A stretch of DNA of 64,000 nucleotides from Musa acuminata AAA Group (Eukaryota; Streptophyta; Magnoliopsida; Zingiberales; Musaceae): the NCBI RefSeq assembly GCF_036884655.1, contig NC_088342.1:35220001-35284000 (forward strand), written 5' to 3'. Positions 23,280 to 33,921 of this stretch are shown here, piece by piece. The translations under genes were made by a program, and so were the position numbers. The stretch's first letter is position 1; each line of letters begins with the position of its first letter. The notes beneath the pieces were generated by a model, which saw only the letters and a program-made list of their open reading frames with translations, did no database searches and was not told the DNA's origin.

Positions 23280-24881
23280 TATTGGGAAATCTTAGGGGTG
23301 ACATCAGATGTGTAGCGGAAGAACAAGAAAACAAAATCTCCGATTCCTAAAGAGATGTTCGTCGTCGTGTGAAGATTGGTGCGCAAAATCCGCAAAACTG
23401 AAAAACTGCGTATAGAGTAGATTGTGTTACCTAGAGAGATCGTATATCCCTATTTCCTTGCAGATCTTTAGGAGAGGGTGAAGAAAGTCAAGCGTCATCC
23501 TCTCTAGCGGTGATCCACAAAACAGGGCTATGACGACGCTCCTCAAAACTCCAAGCCTGCTTTGAGGTGGAGAGGGGGAAGGAGAATAGGAGAGGTAAGC
23601 AAAGGCTCTAGCGTATGAGGCTCTGAATCCCTACTATTTATAGAGGTCCCCTATCAAAACCTAATGGATCCTCCCCTAGTGGGTATTGGATCTGCATCCA
23701 ATAACCCAAGCCTTTTAGATTAGTAGATCTATATCCAATAATCTCTCATGAGCTCTTATTGGATCTCATCTATGGGATCCAATAATTCATGGGCTTATTG
23801 GATATCCAATAAGACAAGGGCTCTGTTGGATATCTCATATCCGAACCTCTACTCATCGCAATGCCTACCATATGTGTGTGACCCTCTAGGCCCAATATCG
23901 AGCTGGCCGTGAGTCATACATGTCAGAACTCCTTCTAACTCAATGAATTATTATCTCTATAATAATTCTCTCGACTCATCGACTACGGATGTACTAGGCC
24001 ACTATGCCGTAGTCCCAGACGATACAAGGGAATCCAATCCATTGGACCTGTCTATCCTCAGTTACCGTGTACCTATAGTCCCTCATCCATCTAATATCCC
24101 AGAGACCGTATATCGAGCATGGTGCTGTCAGACCAATACGGTCTCTACTCGAGTCTCGCTCTAATCGGATTCTACCGGAGAACTCTTTCTCTCTCAACCC
24201 GAATGACCCTGGCCAGGGATTTGTTTGAGCAAGAACACATGGGATATTCCTCTCATGACGCCGAGAGTGGATGATCCTCTATCGACACTCAATAGCCCTC
24301 GTAAGGTCAACTACCACTCCCAATAACCAACTGTATTAGATCTGGGACAGCCAAACCTATAAGTCTGGTATCAAAGAGTGGAGCACTCATACAGGACATC
24401 CTTAGTGTCTCAAGTCTAAGGACCAGATATACTACTAGGACTACGAAATCACTGTTTGACAATAAGGCATCATCAACCATCCAGCATTCCATAAGTGAAT
24501 CAATCAGTGAACTCATTCTCCAATGAGTACTTGTACTGTATCCCTAGTATCACTACACGAGCAGCTATGAGACCAATTGAATCCATCATATGAATGGGTA
24601 TACAGCACACTAGTCTATCCGGTTATCACGATGTCCCTTTCGAGTAACCTATGACCGGGATTATTTAGGATATGTGTTTAAAGGTGAATCGATCTCATTT
24701 TCGTGATCTCATCACGATCCGATTCCGATTACACAAATCCAAGGACATCATAATATATATGTGCATATATACAATAGTTATAAAGTGATATATGTCAAAA
24801 TATAAAATACAAAAATATTCTGTATTAAATCACACGTGCCATCACTCACGTGATTGGCTTGCTGGGCACCTATGACTAGCA
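23280..24881 (-). repeat. Copia-C 5' LTR (right)
   Basis: 1,602 bp, same length as the left LTR. The plus-strand start reads TATTGGGAAATC, so the outer G of the TG dinucleotide has become A, while the other end GACTAGCA is intact. A minus-strand TATA box (plus-strand TATTTATA at 23635-23642) would start the element's transcript toward lower coordinates. Confidence 0.92.
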
Positions 24882-25789
24882 ATGGAAACATGATCTGTCT
24901 TCCCACAGAAATAATATCTTATAACAACTTGATTGCTAGGAGCTCCTGCTTGTTGATGCCCAAACTGTTTGCCTTTTCCTTTCTTTGAGGGTCTAAAATG
25001 TGATCCCCTATATGTAAATGGTGTAACACTAAAAGGTCACTTTCGATCCTTTGCTTGTTGTAATTCATTATCCAATTTTTCTACCACCAAAGTTCGATTT
25101 AACACTTCAGCATATGTTGGTAAAATCATTACTGCAATGGACTTTCTAATTGATAATCGAAGTCCCCTCTCAAAATTATGAGCTCTTTGACTTTCATTAA
25201 AAGCAATATGTGGAGAGAACTGAGTCAACTCAGTGAAATGATGATCATATTCCATTATAGTTCTATTTCCTTAGTGGATGCTAAGGAACTCTTGATATTT
25301 CTCAAAGCAAATTGAATCAGGAAAGAACTGCTCATAAAATGCATCTTTAAACTGCTCCCAAGTTACCATATTACCTCCGGCCTCTAACATCCTCCTATTT
25401 TAGATCCACCAAGTGTCTGCCTTCCCTTCCAAAATGAAAGAAGCGAAAGGCACTTTCTGATTTTCCCTATATTCGATAGCTTCGAATGTCTTTTCCACTT
25501 GATGAATCCAACGTTCAGCAAAGATTGGATCCGGCTTGCCCTTAAAAACTGGTGGTCTCAATCTCTTAAACTGATCTAAGGTATTATTCCTATCCCATGG
25601 AATTTCATCTTGTTCTTCCTGACGCTCAAAGTATCCTCTAATAGCATTGAGGACTCCATGTACGTCATCTTGAGCATTGACGGGTGTTGGGGCATGAGGG
25701 GCATTTTGCGAAGTCGGAGAAGCTGGCCCATAATTAGTGACAGGTGTACGGGAGGACTGGGTTTGCTCTATGATGCGTGGAGCTTCCAA
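24882..25789 (-). pseudogene. Gypsy-B gag
   Basis: ATG at 25789 begins a gag with an acidic, Pro-rich start. It is followed by the conserved capsid block FKRLRPPVFKGKPDP..AERWI, then VEKTFEAIEYRENQKVPFASF and EGKADTWW (to 25400, then a stop). It continues at 25255 with YDHHFTELTQFSPHI and a coiled stretch LVVEKLDNELQQAKDR. It ends at about 24890 in YFCGKTDHVS, the first half of the nucleocapsid region, where Copia-C interrupts. The second zinc knuckle is at 16552-16511. Confidence 0.85.
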
Positions 25790-25969
25790 GTTATTGTTTG
25801 TTTGAACACCTCTCTGAGTGCGTAGACCAGTAGCATTGCGACCATGAGCACCCCGAGTGACAAGACCACTAATCTCTAGAATTGGCTCTATTACTCCTAT
25901 AATAGGTTAAAGACAATCATCGGTTATAGTCAATAAAGGGATATAATACACTTACAGGCCCTAGACCAT

Positions 25970-25981
25970 GCTCTGATACCA
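25970..25981 (-). other. primer-binding site of Gypsy-B (tRNA-iMet type)
   Basis: The minus strand reads TGGTATCAGAGC, about 180 bp upstream of the Gypsy-B gag ATG. This places the 5' LTR immediately to the right. Confidence 0.85.
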
Positions 25982-25982
25982 T

Positions 25983-28005
25983 AAAAAGATATCACATCCT
26001 GGATTTTATTTATTTTTTCATATCTTTCCACACATTTAGGCCAAGTAGATAAACATCACTTTATTCATCATTCATAAACATTTATTACAATTCATTTATT
26101 ACAATTTATTTATTCATCAAATCATAAATAGAAAAGTAAACATAGTGATGTTAACTTCAAGAATCATCCAAGTGGCTCTACCTAGTGGTAGAGGAAGGTC
26201 CGCTCTCCACTGGAATCCGATTTAGTACTAGAGAGAGGCTGCTCTGAAAATCAAAAATAAAAAAAATTCAACAACGCTGAGTAGGAACCCCAAAAGTCAA
26301 CTCAAAATGTATACATGATCAAAATTGAATCAATCATCCCATTGGCGTATATCAAATACTCGAAGGAGCACTCCCCCAACAACGGATGGAGAGGCTTTAT
26401 CCTACGGGATGAGTTTATGTTCTCCCAACAGCGGATGGAGGCAAACTCATATCACACTCCCAACAACGGATGGAGTGGTGTCCCACCCGCCAAAGTGGGG
26501 ACACGTTCCTCCCAACAGCGGATGGAGGAACCGTCCAATCGCCACGTTTGACGGCTCGCTAATCCCCGAAGGGAATCGCCCTACCTGCTCTCGGTAGGGA
26601 AATAACATAATCTCACACTAGTCATGTACATATCGGGATGAAATAACACATTTAAAATATTTTTTTTTCAAACATCATCAATATCAAATAATAAAAATTA
26701 GCCCTCAATTGACTTGAACTCTAGTTCAATCGATCTAATTGAACTCAATTTACTATAACCTAATTAAACCAATCTCTAATCCTTATTTAATTGGTTTAGA
26801 ACCACCCTAAACTAGTATAATTTGGATTATATTAGGTTCAATTAGGTTAAACTAACTTGAATAAGTCAATTAATTCGGAATCATCCTGAATTGATCTAGA
26901 CTAATCAAGCCTAGCTTAATTCAGTCAATATTTGGGCTCAAATCCAATAACAATATTGGGCTAGATTAAGCCAACCCATATACTGGTCATATGCATTATA
27001 CATGACTGAGCATGCATCACACAAAGCTGGGCCAGCCTTGGCCCATGGACTGGTCATATGCATCGCATGTGATTGCCCATAATGGTTAGGCTGAGTTAGC
27101 CTATGGGCCAAGGCCTGACCCGTGGGTTGGGCCTAGCCTATGAGCAATTTCATTCCAATTAATATCCAATTTTATACAACAACATATATCCATTAATAAT
27201 ATAAATAAAAAACATAATAACGCATTAAAAGATAGATAAGGAGAAAAGCTTTAATACGGAAATAGCATTCTAAATTCAAATAGAAATCATGCTTTCAACA
27301 CAAATTTTCAACATATTCTAGTCAAATTTTAAATCATTCAGAATAACATATTTTAAATTTCAGAGAATATCAAAAAAATTTTAGATAACATATTTTAATC
27401 TAACAAGATTTTAATCTAGATAAGATTAAAGATGAACTGTAATGCTAGGAAATATCATATAAAATATATATATTTTTATCATATTTAAATCTATAATAAA
27501 AACCTTAATCATGGGTCAAAGAATATTATAAAAACTTTAACTATTTACTTTAATGTAATAAAATTTTAACATTTAAAGAATTGATATATATTTTTCAAAC
27601 TATAAAACTTTCAACATTTAAAGAATCAAAATAAAAAAACTAAAAAAATTTATATTCAAGAAAGATAAGGAAACCTACCTCTCATCAGCAGGATATAACT
27701 CATTCCTCCCGCTGCCAGGCTCGACGAACGAAGGAGAGAAATCCCTCCCCTTAAATAGGAGGAGTTGAGCCTCCATTAAAGGAAATATATTTTTATTTTT
27801 ATATTTATTTAATATAGATTATTTTTATTTAATATATTAACAAATATGATCTCATCCTATTTGGAATGCTTAATAGTTATTTCCTAATTTACATTAACAA
27901 ATAAGGAAATAGATTAGGATTTCCTAAATTACAATGGCAAGTAAGAAAAATAAATTTTAAATCCTAATTTTAAATATTTGATTTGATTATAATTTTAATA
28001 TGTAT
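25983..28005 (-). repeat. Gypsy-B 5' LTR (approximate limits)
   Basis: Sequence between the primer site and Copia-A remnants, about 2 kb. A minus-strand TATA box (plus-strand TTAAATA at 27751-27757) sits above a leader-like GAGGGATTTCTCTCC region. The LTR holds a four-copy repeat (26373-26527) and a Leu/Asn-type AT-rich middle. No partner LTR is in the window because the element is truncated at about 14334. The right border near 28005 is inferred from where Copia integrase sequence resumes. Confidence 0.6.
26373..26527. repeat. four-copy CCCAACARCGGATGGAG repeat in the Gypsy-B LTR
   Basis: Copies end at about 26391, 26440, 26475 and 26527, alternating between AACAACGG and AACAGCGG. They are separated by 15-35 bp of unrelated sequence. 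Confidence 0.85.
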
Positions 28006-29650
28006 TCCATGAGTAAAGATGAATGACTTAACATACTCCTATTATATCCATTAATTAGGATAATACTATATCATTTTGTTACGGTATACCCTGTATAGTA
28101 TACTAAACACACATGGTATGACTATACATAATACTTTGACATTGACATTGTCCAAACTCATTATAGTTTCCATAATATTCATTACCTCTATTTGTTTTTA
28201 TAATTTTTTTATTTTTATCTAATTATCTCTTAACTATCTTAATATGCATCTCGAGGGCATCCGGATTTTTCATGTAATAGATAAATATAACTATAATATA
28301 AAAAGTCATCAATATAATATAAAAAGTCATCAATAATGATAAAATGTTTTTCTCTGTCAAGAGATAAATTTTTAAAAGATCCACATATATCAGTATCTAT
28401 AATTTAAAAAAGCTGTGAACTTCTTATGGCTCCTTTGTTGACGTATCTTATTTGTTTTCCTTTAATATAAACAATACACACTCTGAGATCAATAAAATTA
28501 AGATTCAAAAGAATATTATTCTTTGCCTATCTTTATATTTTTTCTTTAGATATATGACCCAAATGTTTATACCACAAAAAAAGTAAAATGATCATCAACT
28601 AAACTATGTTAGTACCAATATTATGATACAGAATTAATAATATCTCAATATTAGATTACGAAGACAGTGGGCACATAAAAGAGTTCGTGACAAATCTAAT
28701 TAATGCCTAATACATAGATAGAACGAGATGAGAAGTCCCAATAACTTCAACTGCAGCTTGATCTCGAATTTCCATGAAAACAAGTTATCATTTGCCTTTA
28801 TTGTTTCGATCAAACGAATTCCTTTGCATTGTATTGAAAATACAAATAGTTGAGCCAGAATCAATCCATAAAATATTATAATTTTTTTTTATTAAGTTTG
28901 ATTTAAAACATATAAAAGCACATGTTTTACCCTTTTTTTTTTCCCCGAACCAAACAATTCGTTTTGAGTAATTTTTGTTTATAGTCCCTAACCTTCTTAC
29001 AAAAAATGACATTTATCGTTTCTACGTTCCTTATTATGGATTTGAGTAGCTTTATAATATTCGTTCACATCATGCAATCCTTTTTTTATGCTCTTTCTCT
29101 TTCGTGCCTCTTGATGACCTACAAAATGAGCATAATGAGCTTCTTGTCTCCTCTTGAACCAACATACTGGTCAACTCATGAATACTCCATTTATCCTTAA
29201 TATTGTTGTAGTTCATTTAAAATGACCCATGTCATTCAGGAGGCAAGGGATTAAGTATAGACTGTAATTAAAAGTACCCATCCACCTTCATTCCCAAAGC
29301 CTTCGATTTGGTAACTAAATTTATCATTTCAAGAACATGCTCATCATGCATGGTACGAGAACCATCAAATTTCATGGTGGTTAATTTGCTCATTAATGTA
29401 CTAGCAAAAGATTTATCAGCATTTGAGAATGCTCTTCTATAAATTTCGTGAGTTCCTTAGAACTATCAGTTTCGTTTAAACATCTGTTTGATCATTCCCA
29501 AACTTTATAGAAAGACTTCTTTTCATTATTGCTAGTATTAGTAATAGCAGTGGGCTTCTCAATTTGAAGTGTCAAATCAAGATCTATACCACCAATCAGA
29601 CAAGTTTAATCCATTAAATAAAGGAACAGAAGACGAAGCATGCCAATGAA
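28006..29650 (-). pseudogene. Copia-A: gag, protease and integrase remnant
   Basis: Minus strand from the right. A UBN2-type gag is recognisable at about 29560-29100 (KSFYKVWE, then KSKALGMKVD and KDKWSIHELTSMLVQEE-like pieces). A worn zinc knuckle and the protease block IDSGSTICIFN (28870-28810) follow, within an open stretch 29012-28788. Integrase pieces at about 28230-28010 include KTNRGNEY and QGIP.QN. Frame changes and stops throughout. The integrase breaks off at about 28006 and RT resumes at 14212, so Gypsy-B split this element and roughly 600 bp of Copia sequence were lost. Confidence 0.72.
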
Positions 29651-30245
29651 GGGATACAGAAATAGATACCACAAAATACCTGATCAAATGCTCTCACATT
29701 AATGCTTTGAGTAAAAACAATATCACATAATAAACTGTAAATACATATCAAAGTTCTTCTTTCGGAAAAACTAAGATATACAATCATAATAATGCTTTTC
29801 TATATCTCACTTTACTTGACAATTGAATATATTCAAATTAGATAATATTTACTATCTTTGGATACACAAAACAATTTAGTAGAACATATCAATTATCAAA
29901 TTTACATTCATTAGTTATAAGAATAATAGATCAACCTTTGGACGATCTCCAAAGTTCTTATAAACTATGAATCTCATTGTACCCACTATAAAGTTCATTA
30001 TCATGTCATTCTCATTCATAATCATCAATAAATCATGATAATTGATTTATAAACTTTATGCAATTAATATTTATGTAATCTTAATATTCGACCACTTTGG
30101 TGGCTAACAAACCACATAATACATAAATATCAAATTACTCATGATTTAAACTCATAATATATAAAATAAAAACTGTAATATCATAATCCAATTCATTAAT
30201 ATAATATAACATAGCCATACATTTCATAAAATCAAAAGAATAGCA
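29651..30245. other. AT-rich sequence, probably Copia-A leader or LTR
   Basis: No coding signature on either strand. By position it would be the leader or 5' LTR of Copia-A in minus orientation. No primer site or LTR ends could be recognised. Confidence 0.35.
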
Positions 30246-30325
30246 ATAAATTATGAGTATATCAATATGACATATTGATAGGGGGAGTTTAGTTTAAACT
30301 CCGTTAATTGTTATCATCAGGAGAT
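30246..30325 (+). repeat. 3' internal end of a Sirevirus, next to the D 5' LTR
   Basis: Reads AGGGGGAGTTTAGTTTAAACTCC.. ATCAGGAGAT, matching the sequence preceding the 3' LTRs at 38073, 52656 and 55500. It therefore belongs to an element to the left that shares the LTR starting at 30326. Confidence 0.7.
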
Positions 30326-30520
30326 TGTTGAATCTCGGATTTTGATTATGAAATCAATTGATGAGTTTATGATCTAATCTACGTTTTGAGCGACATACGA
30401 CTAACTTCGATTAGAAAACATAAATTGATTAAAGCATGAGGAATCGAACGTTGGGCCAGAGTGAAACATGTCAAGAGATTAGATGTTGAGTCGGAGGATC
30501 GGTCGACGTATCGATAGAAG
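30326..30520 (+). repeat. Sire-D 5' LTR, first piece
   Basis: Begins TGTTGAATCTCGG. It continues after Sire-1 at 39819: the text across the join (..GATAGAAG / GACTTCG..) matches the uninterrupted LTR at 55500 onward (..AGAAGATAGACTTCATG..). Confidence 0.78.
30516..30520. repeat. target-site duplication of Sire-1, left copy (AGAAG)
   Basis: AGAAG immediately before the 5' LTR; a perfect match to 39814-39818. Confidence 0.92.
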
Positions 30521-31059
30521 TGTTGAATCTCAGATTTTGATGATGAAGTCAATTGTCATTTGTTATCTAATCTATCTGTTGAGATAAGTGTGCAGAATTA
30601 ACTACGATGAAAGTAAGACATGCAGCAGGAGTTGCGCCGGAGTCAAGACAATGATCACATTGGGAGTTCGAGAGTTCGACGGAAGTTCGGACAGTCGTCG
30701 GAGGTTCTGCAGGAACAAATCCGAGAAGTCCATGAGCTTGCCAAAGAAGCTCATCGGAACTCGCCAAATGGATTGTGGCAAGTCCAGGAGTTTGCCGGAA
30801 GTCCGCAGGAGCATCACCGAGGGTTCATCGGATGATCGACGGAAGTTCGCCGGAAGCTCGCCGGAAGAAGCAATTGACGCACCGGAGCAAGTTACAGTAA
30901 AAGTCTTAGGGAATATCGTAGTTAGCACAATGATTAAGTTGAAAATGGGAGGTGATCCCATTAACTTAATCATGGGGCAATTGGTCCCCTGAAAAACCCA
31001 AATTGGGCCGAATGGATCAACCCATTTGGACCCTGATTTCTGCCAGGCGGTTAAACTGC

Positions 31060-31400
31060 CCAAGGCAGAAGGTTGCACCGCTTGGGCTAAGTCTTTGAGC
31101 GAGACTGGGAGGTGCAACTGCTCCAGCCAGGCGGTGGCACCGCCTGGGCTCAGTCTCCGAGCAAGACTGGGCGGTGCAACCTCTCTTGACAAGAGGTGGC
31201 ACCGCTTGGGCTCGGTCTCCGAGCACTGGCTGAGCGGTGCAACCACTTCAGTCAGGAGGTTGCACCGCCTGAGCTCGGTCTTCGAGCTCTGGCAGGAGGT
31301 GCAACCGCCCCTGACAGGAGGTGGCATCGCCCAGAGGCTCAGTCTTCGAGCTCTGCCAGGCGGTGCAACCGCTCAAGTCAGGAGGTGCAACCGCCTGATC
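31060..31400 (+). promoter_or_regulatory. array of short GGCGGT/ACCGCC hairpins upstream of the LTR TATA box
   Basis: About ten GGNGGTGNNACCGC-type units with arms GGCGGT and ACCGCC around three bases, alternating with TCGGTCTCCGAGC-like palindromes. Related arrays occupy the same position in every Sirevirus LTR of the window. Sireviruses are known to carry palindromic repeats upstream of the TATA box; binding proteins are unknown to me. Confidence 0.65.
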
Positions 31401-31455
31401 CCGGAATTCCGGGAATTGATAGTTTTGAGCTCCAAATTTGAACTGGGTTGGGGCC

Positions 31456-31463
31456 TATAAATA
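31456..31463 (+). promoter_or_regulatory. TATA box of the Sire-1 5' LTR
   Basis: TATAAATA inside GGGGCCTATAAATACCCC. The same site is at 38989 (3' LTR), 46633 and 53510 (Sire-H), 58446 (Sire-E), 40382 and 56158 (Sire-D), and on the minus strand at 44595 (G) and 54736 (F). Confidence 0.8.
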
Positions 31464-32259
31464 CCCCACCCATTCAGCATTGAAAGCACACAGAATACAC
31501 ACCGAAATCTTGATCTTGTTCTGTGATTTTTAGAGCTCAAAATTGTTGTAAAGGTCAAAAGTCCTCCCTCTTTTCTTCCAAGTTCTGAGCTATAAAGAGA
31601 GGAGAGAAAATTCTGTAAGGGTTGTCTCCTAAGCCCGTCAAAAGGAGTGAAACTGTAAAAGGGTGGTTGGCCTTCGCCTATTGAAGGAAGGCCTCTAGTT
31701 GACGTCGGTGACCTCGTCGGTGGAGGAAGCCAAAAGTGGAGTAGGTCAAGATTGACCGAACCACTCTAAATCTCGGTTTGCATTTACTTTGAGCATTTTA
31801 TCTTTATTGCAAACCTCCTCTAAAGCTTACTGCTTTCTGCGCATATATGATCGGGTTTCAAGCTTTGCACTTTCCGAATCAGCGTTTAGACGTAAATCTA
31901 TTTTTTCGTACGATCATAATATTTCAGTTTGCATTTACGTTTTGATTTCTATCTTAACTGCAAACTACCTTAATATCCTTGCTTAAGCTGCATCTCGCCT
32001 AATCAAGTGATTTACGAATCAACATTTAGACGTAAATCAGTTTATTCGTACGAACGTTATATTTCAGTTTGCGCTCATATTCTGGTTTTCATCATAACTG
32101 CAAACTGTCTTCATAGATTGACTTTAACGTCATCTCGCTTGATCTTAAGTTAAAGTAATCTTAGAATCGGCTTTCACACTAAAATCGTTTTTATCGTCGA
32201 AAGATTTCCGCTGCACTAATTCACCCCCCCCCCCTCTTAGTGCTCTTGATCCTAACAAT

Positions 32260-32271
32260 TGGTATCAGAGC
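32260..32271 (+). other. primer-binding site of Sire-1 (tRNA-iMet type)
   Basis: TGGTATCAGAGC two bases after the 5' LTR, complementary to initiator methionine tRNA. Confidence 0.92.
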
Positions 32272-32307
32272 GGGGTTAACTCTCAAATGGATTAAAACCC
32301 AAGAGAG

Positions 32308-33891
32308 ATGGCATACACCGGAAACCAAGATGGCCACTCTATTACATGTCCACCCATGTTCAATGGGACGGACTACACCTATTGGAAGACCCGAATGAGG
32401 AACTTTCTTATTTCTATGGATTTTGAACTTTGGAATCTTGTCGAAAATAGATTTTCGAAGTCTTCTCTTCCAATGATCGATTGGAATGAATTTGAGAAGA
32501 AGGCTTTCGCTCTTAATGCAAAGGCTATGAATGCCTTATTTTGTGCACTTGATAAAAACGAGTTCAACCGTGTTTCGGTTTGTGAAACCGCATTTGATAT
32601 TTGGCACACACTCGAAGTGACTCACGAAGGCACAAGTAGAGTGAAAGAGTCAAAAATCAACCTTTTGTTACACTCTTTTGAACTTTTTCGGATGAAACCG
32701 AGTGAGACTATTGGCAACATGTTTATCCGTTTCACGGATGTCGTCAACGGTCTAAAAGGACTCGGAAAAAGTTTTTCGGATTTTGAGCTTGTAAATAAGA
32801 TTCTAAGATCCCTTCCTAAGAGTTGGGATCCTAAAGTCACTACTATTCAAGAGGCAAAAGATCTAAACAACTTCCCTCTTGAAGAACTAATCGGGTCATT
32901 AATGATCTACGAGATGACTTGCAAAGCTCATGAAGAGCAAGAAGACATCCTTCCAAAGAACAGGAAGGATATGACACTTAAAATTTCAGAAGACCACTTA
33001 AGAGAAAACTCAAGTGATGAAGACTGTGACGATGACTTGGCACTTCTAACAAGAAAATTTAAAAAATTCATTAAAAGAAACAAGTTTAAGAATGAAACAA
33101 AAAATAAATTTGAACCCAAGAAGGACCAAGTTATTTGCTATGAGTGCAAGAAGCCGGGACACTACAAGAGTGATTATCCCCAAGTCAAGAAGAGAACATC
33201 AAAGAAGAAGGCGCTCAAAGCAACATGGGATGACTCGAGCGCGTCCGAAGAAGAGGAGTCCAACACCGAGCAATTTGCTCATTACGCCTTAATGGCCATC
33301 GGAGAGGAGGTAACGAATTTAATAGATGTAGATTTATCATTTGATGAATTATTAAATGCCTTCCATGACTTATTTGATGAATGCAAGATTATTAGTAGAA
33401 AATATAAATTGCTAAAAAAGGAGCATGATAGTCTTACTTGTAATTTTGATAAGTTAAAAACTAAATATCATGATAGTTTAAGTTCATGCATAAAATGCCA
33501 TGATCTAGAAACTCTCCAAAAGGAAAACTTGCTACTTAAGGACACCTTGAAGAAATTCGAGGTTGGTAGCAAGTCATTGAACATGATCCTTGCAAACAAG
33601 GGTCACGTTCCCAAAAGAAGTGGAATCATATTTGTGAGAAGTCCTCACCAAAATCCAACCACCTTAATAAAAGGCCCCATCTTACATGTTCAACACCAAA
33701 GCAAATGCAACTTTTGTTGCAAACTTGGACACAAAACGCATTATTGTCCATTCAAGAAAATTAGTCCAAACAAATTAATTTGGGTTCCTAAAGGAACCAT
33801 GATAAATTCTATGCAACATGATAAACAATGTAGATCTATTTTTGAGGCACACAAAAGCAAATGGGTACCTAAAAATCATCCTTTCTTGTAG
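32308..33891 (+). CDS. Sire-1 gag (capsid-nucleocapsid)
   Basis: 527 codons, unbroken from the ATG after the primer site (AGAGAGATGGC) to TAG. It would form the virus-like particle that packages the element RNA. Residues 1-210 are a UBN2-type Copia capsid (GTDYTYWKTRMRNFL, then EVTHEGTSRVKESKINLLLHSFELFRM, RSLPKSWDP). An acidic SSDEDCDDD stretch and a basic KKFIKRNKFK stretch follow. A CCHC knuckle near residue 280 reads CYECKKPGHYKSDYP, so its last Cys is Tyr (Sire-H keeps Cys). A coiled-coil (ISRKYKLLKKEHDSL..LQKENLLLKDTLKKF) spans about 370-440, and a second knuckle CNFCCKLGHKTHYC lies near 470. Pol follows in the same frame after the TAG. Confidence 0.92.
   Translation: MAYTGNQDGHSITCPPMFNGTDYTYWKTRMRNFLISMDFELWNLVENRFSKSSLPMIDWNEFEKKAFALNAKAMNALFCALDKNEFNRVSVCETAFDIWHTLEVTHEGTSRVKESKINLLLHSFELFRMKPSETIGNMFIRFTDVVNGLKGLGKSFSDFELVNKILRSLPKSWDPKVTTIQEAKDLNNFPLEELIGSLMIYEMTCKAHEEQEDILPKNRKDMTLKISEDHLRENSSDEDCDDDLALLTRKFKKFIKRNKFKNETKNKFEPKKDQVICYECKKPGHYKSDYPQVKKRTSKKKALKATWDDSSASEEEESNTEQFAHYALMAIGEEVTNLIDVDLSFDELLNAFHDLFDECKIISRKYKLLKKEHDSLTCNFDKLKTKYHDSLSSCIKCHDLETLQKENLLLKDTLKKFEVGSKSLNMILANKGHVPKRSGIIFVRSPHQNPTTLIKGPILHVQHQSKCNFCCKLGHKTHYCPFKKISPNKLIWVPKGTMINSMQHDKQCRSIFEAHKSKWVPKNHPFL
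33889..33891 (+). promoter_or_regulatory. in-frame UAG between gag and pol, possible readthrough site
   Basis: TTCTTGTAGAAA separates gag from pol without a change of frame. The same TTCTTGTAGAAA is present in Sire-H (about 49272-49283) and Sire-D (about 42478-42489), although these copies are otherwise full of mutations. Confidence 0.55.
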
Positions 33892-33921
33892 AAACCTATA
33901 CCATCGCAAGCTAGGAGCAAG

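Larger units (their letters stand above)
16581..24881 (-). mobile_element. Copia-C, 8,301-bp LTR retrotransposon nested in Gypsy-B gag
   Basis: Two LTRs of exactly 1,602 bp (16581-18182 and 23280-24881), a polypurine tract next to the left LTR and a tRNA-iMet-type primer site next to the right LTR give minus orientation. It is flanked by GTGGA/ATGGA. Internally it has a long leader, a gag with an internal deletion into protease, integrase, RT and RNase H. Several frame breaks are present, and catalytic residues of both integrase and RT are substituted, so this copy cannot move by its own enzymes. Confidence 0.92.
30521..32257 (+). repeat. Sire-1 5' LTR
   Basis: TGTTGAATCTCAG at the start and CCTAACA at the end. 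From left to right: a 31060-31400 array of GGTGCAACCGCC / GGTGGCACCGCC units, a TATA box at 31456-31463, and three CAGTTTGC..ACTGCAAAC blocks (31770-32120). A C11 run lies at 32224-32234, followed by CTCTTAGTGCTCTTGATCCTAACA. Confidence 0.93.

Noticed and set aside
22711..23334. 207-codon minus-strand open stretch in the Copia-C leader
   Set aside because: Starts inside the LTR, crosses the primer site and follows the GC-rich block; no recognisable domain.
30602..31327. Long open stretches on both strands in the LTRs (30602-31327 -, 31026-31460 +, and equivalents at 38544, 46311, 53206)
   Set aside because: They coincide with the GC-rich hairpin arrays of the LTR promoter region and translate to repetitive Arg/Cys/Gly-rich peptides; composition, not a gene.
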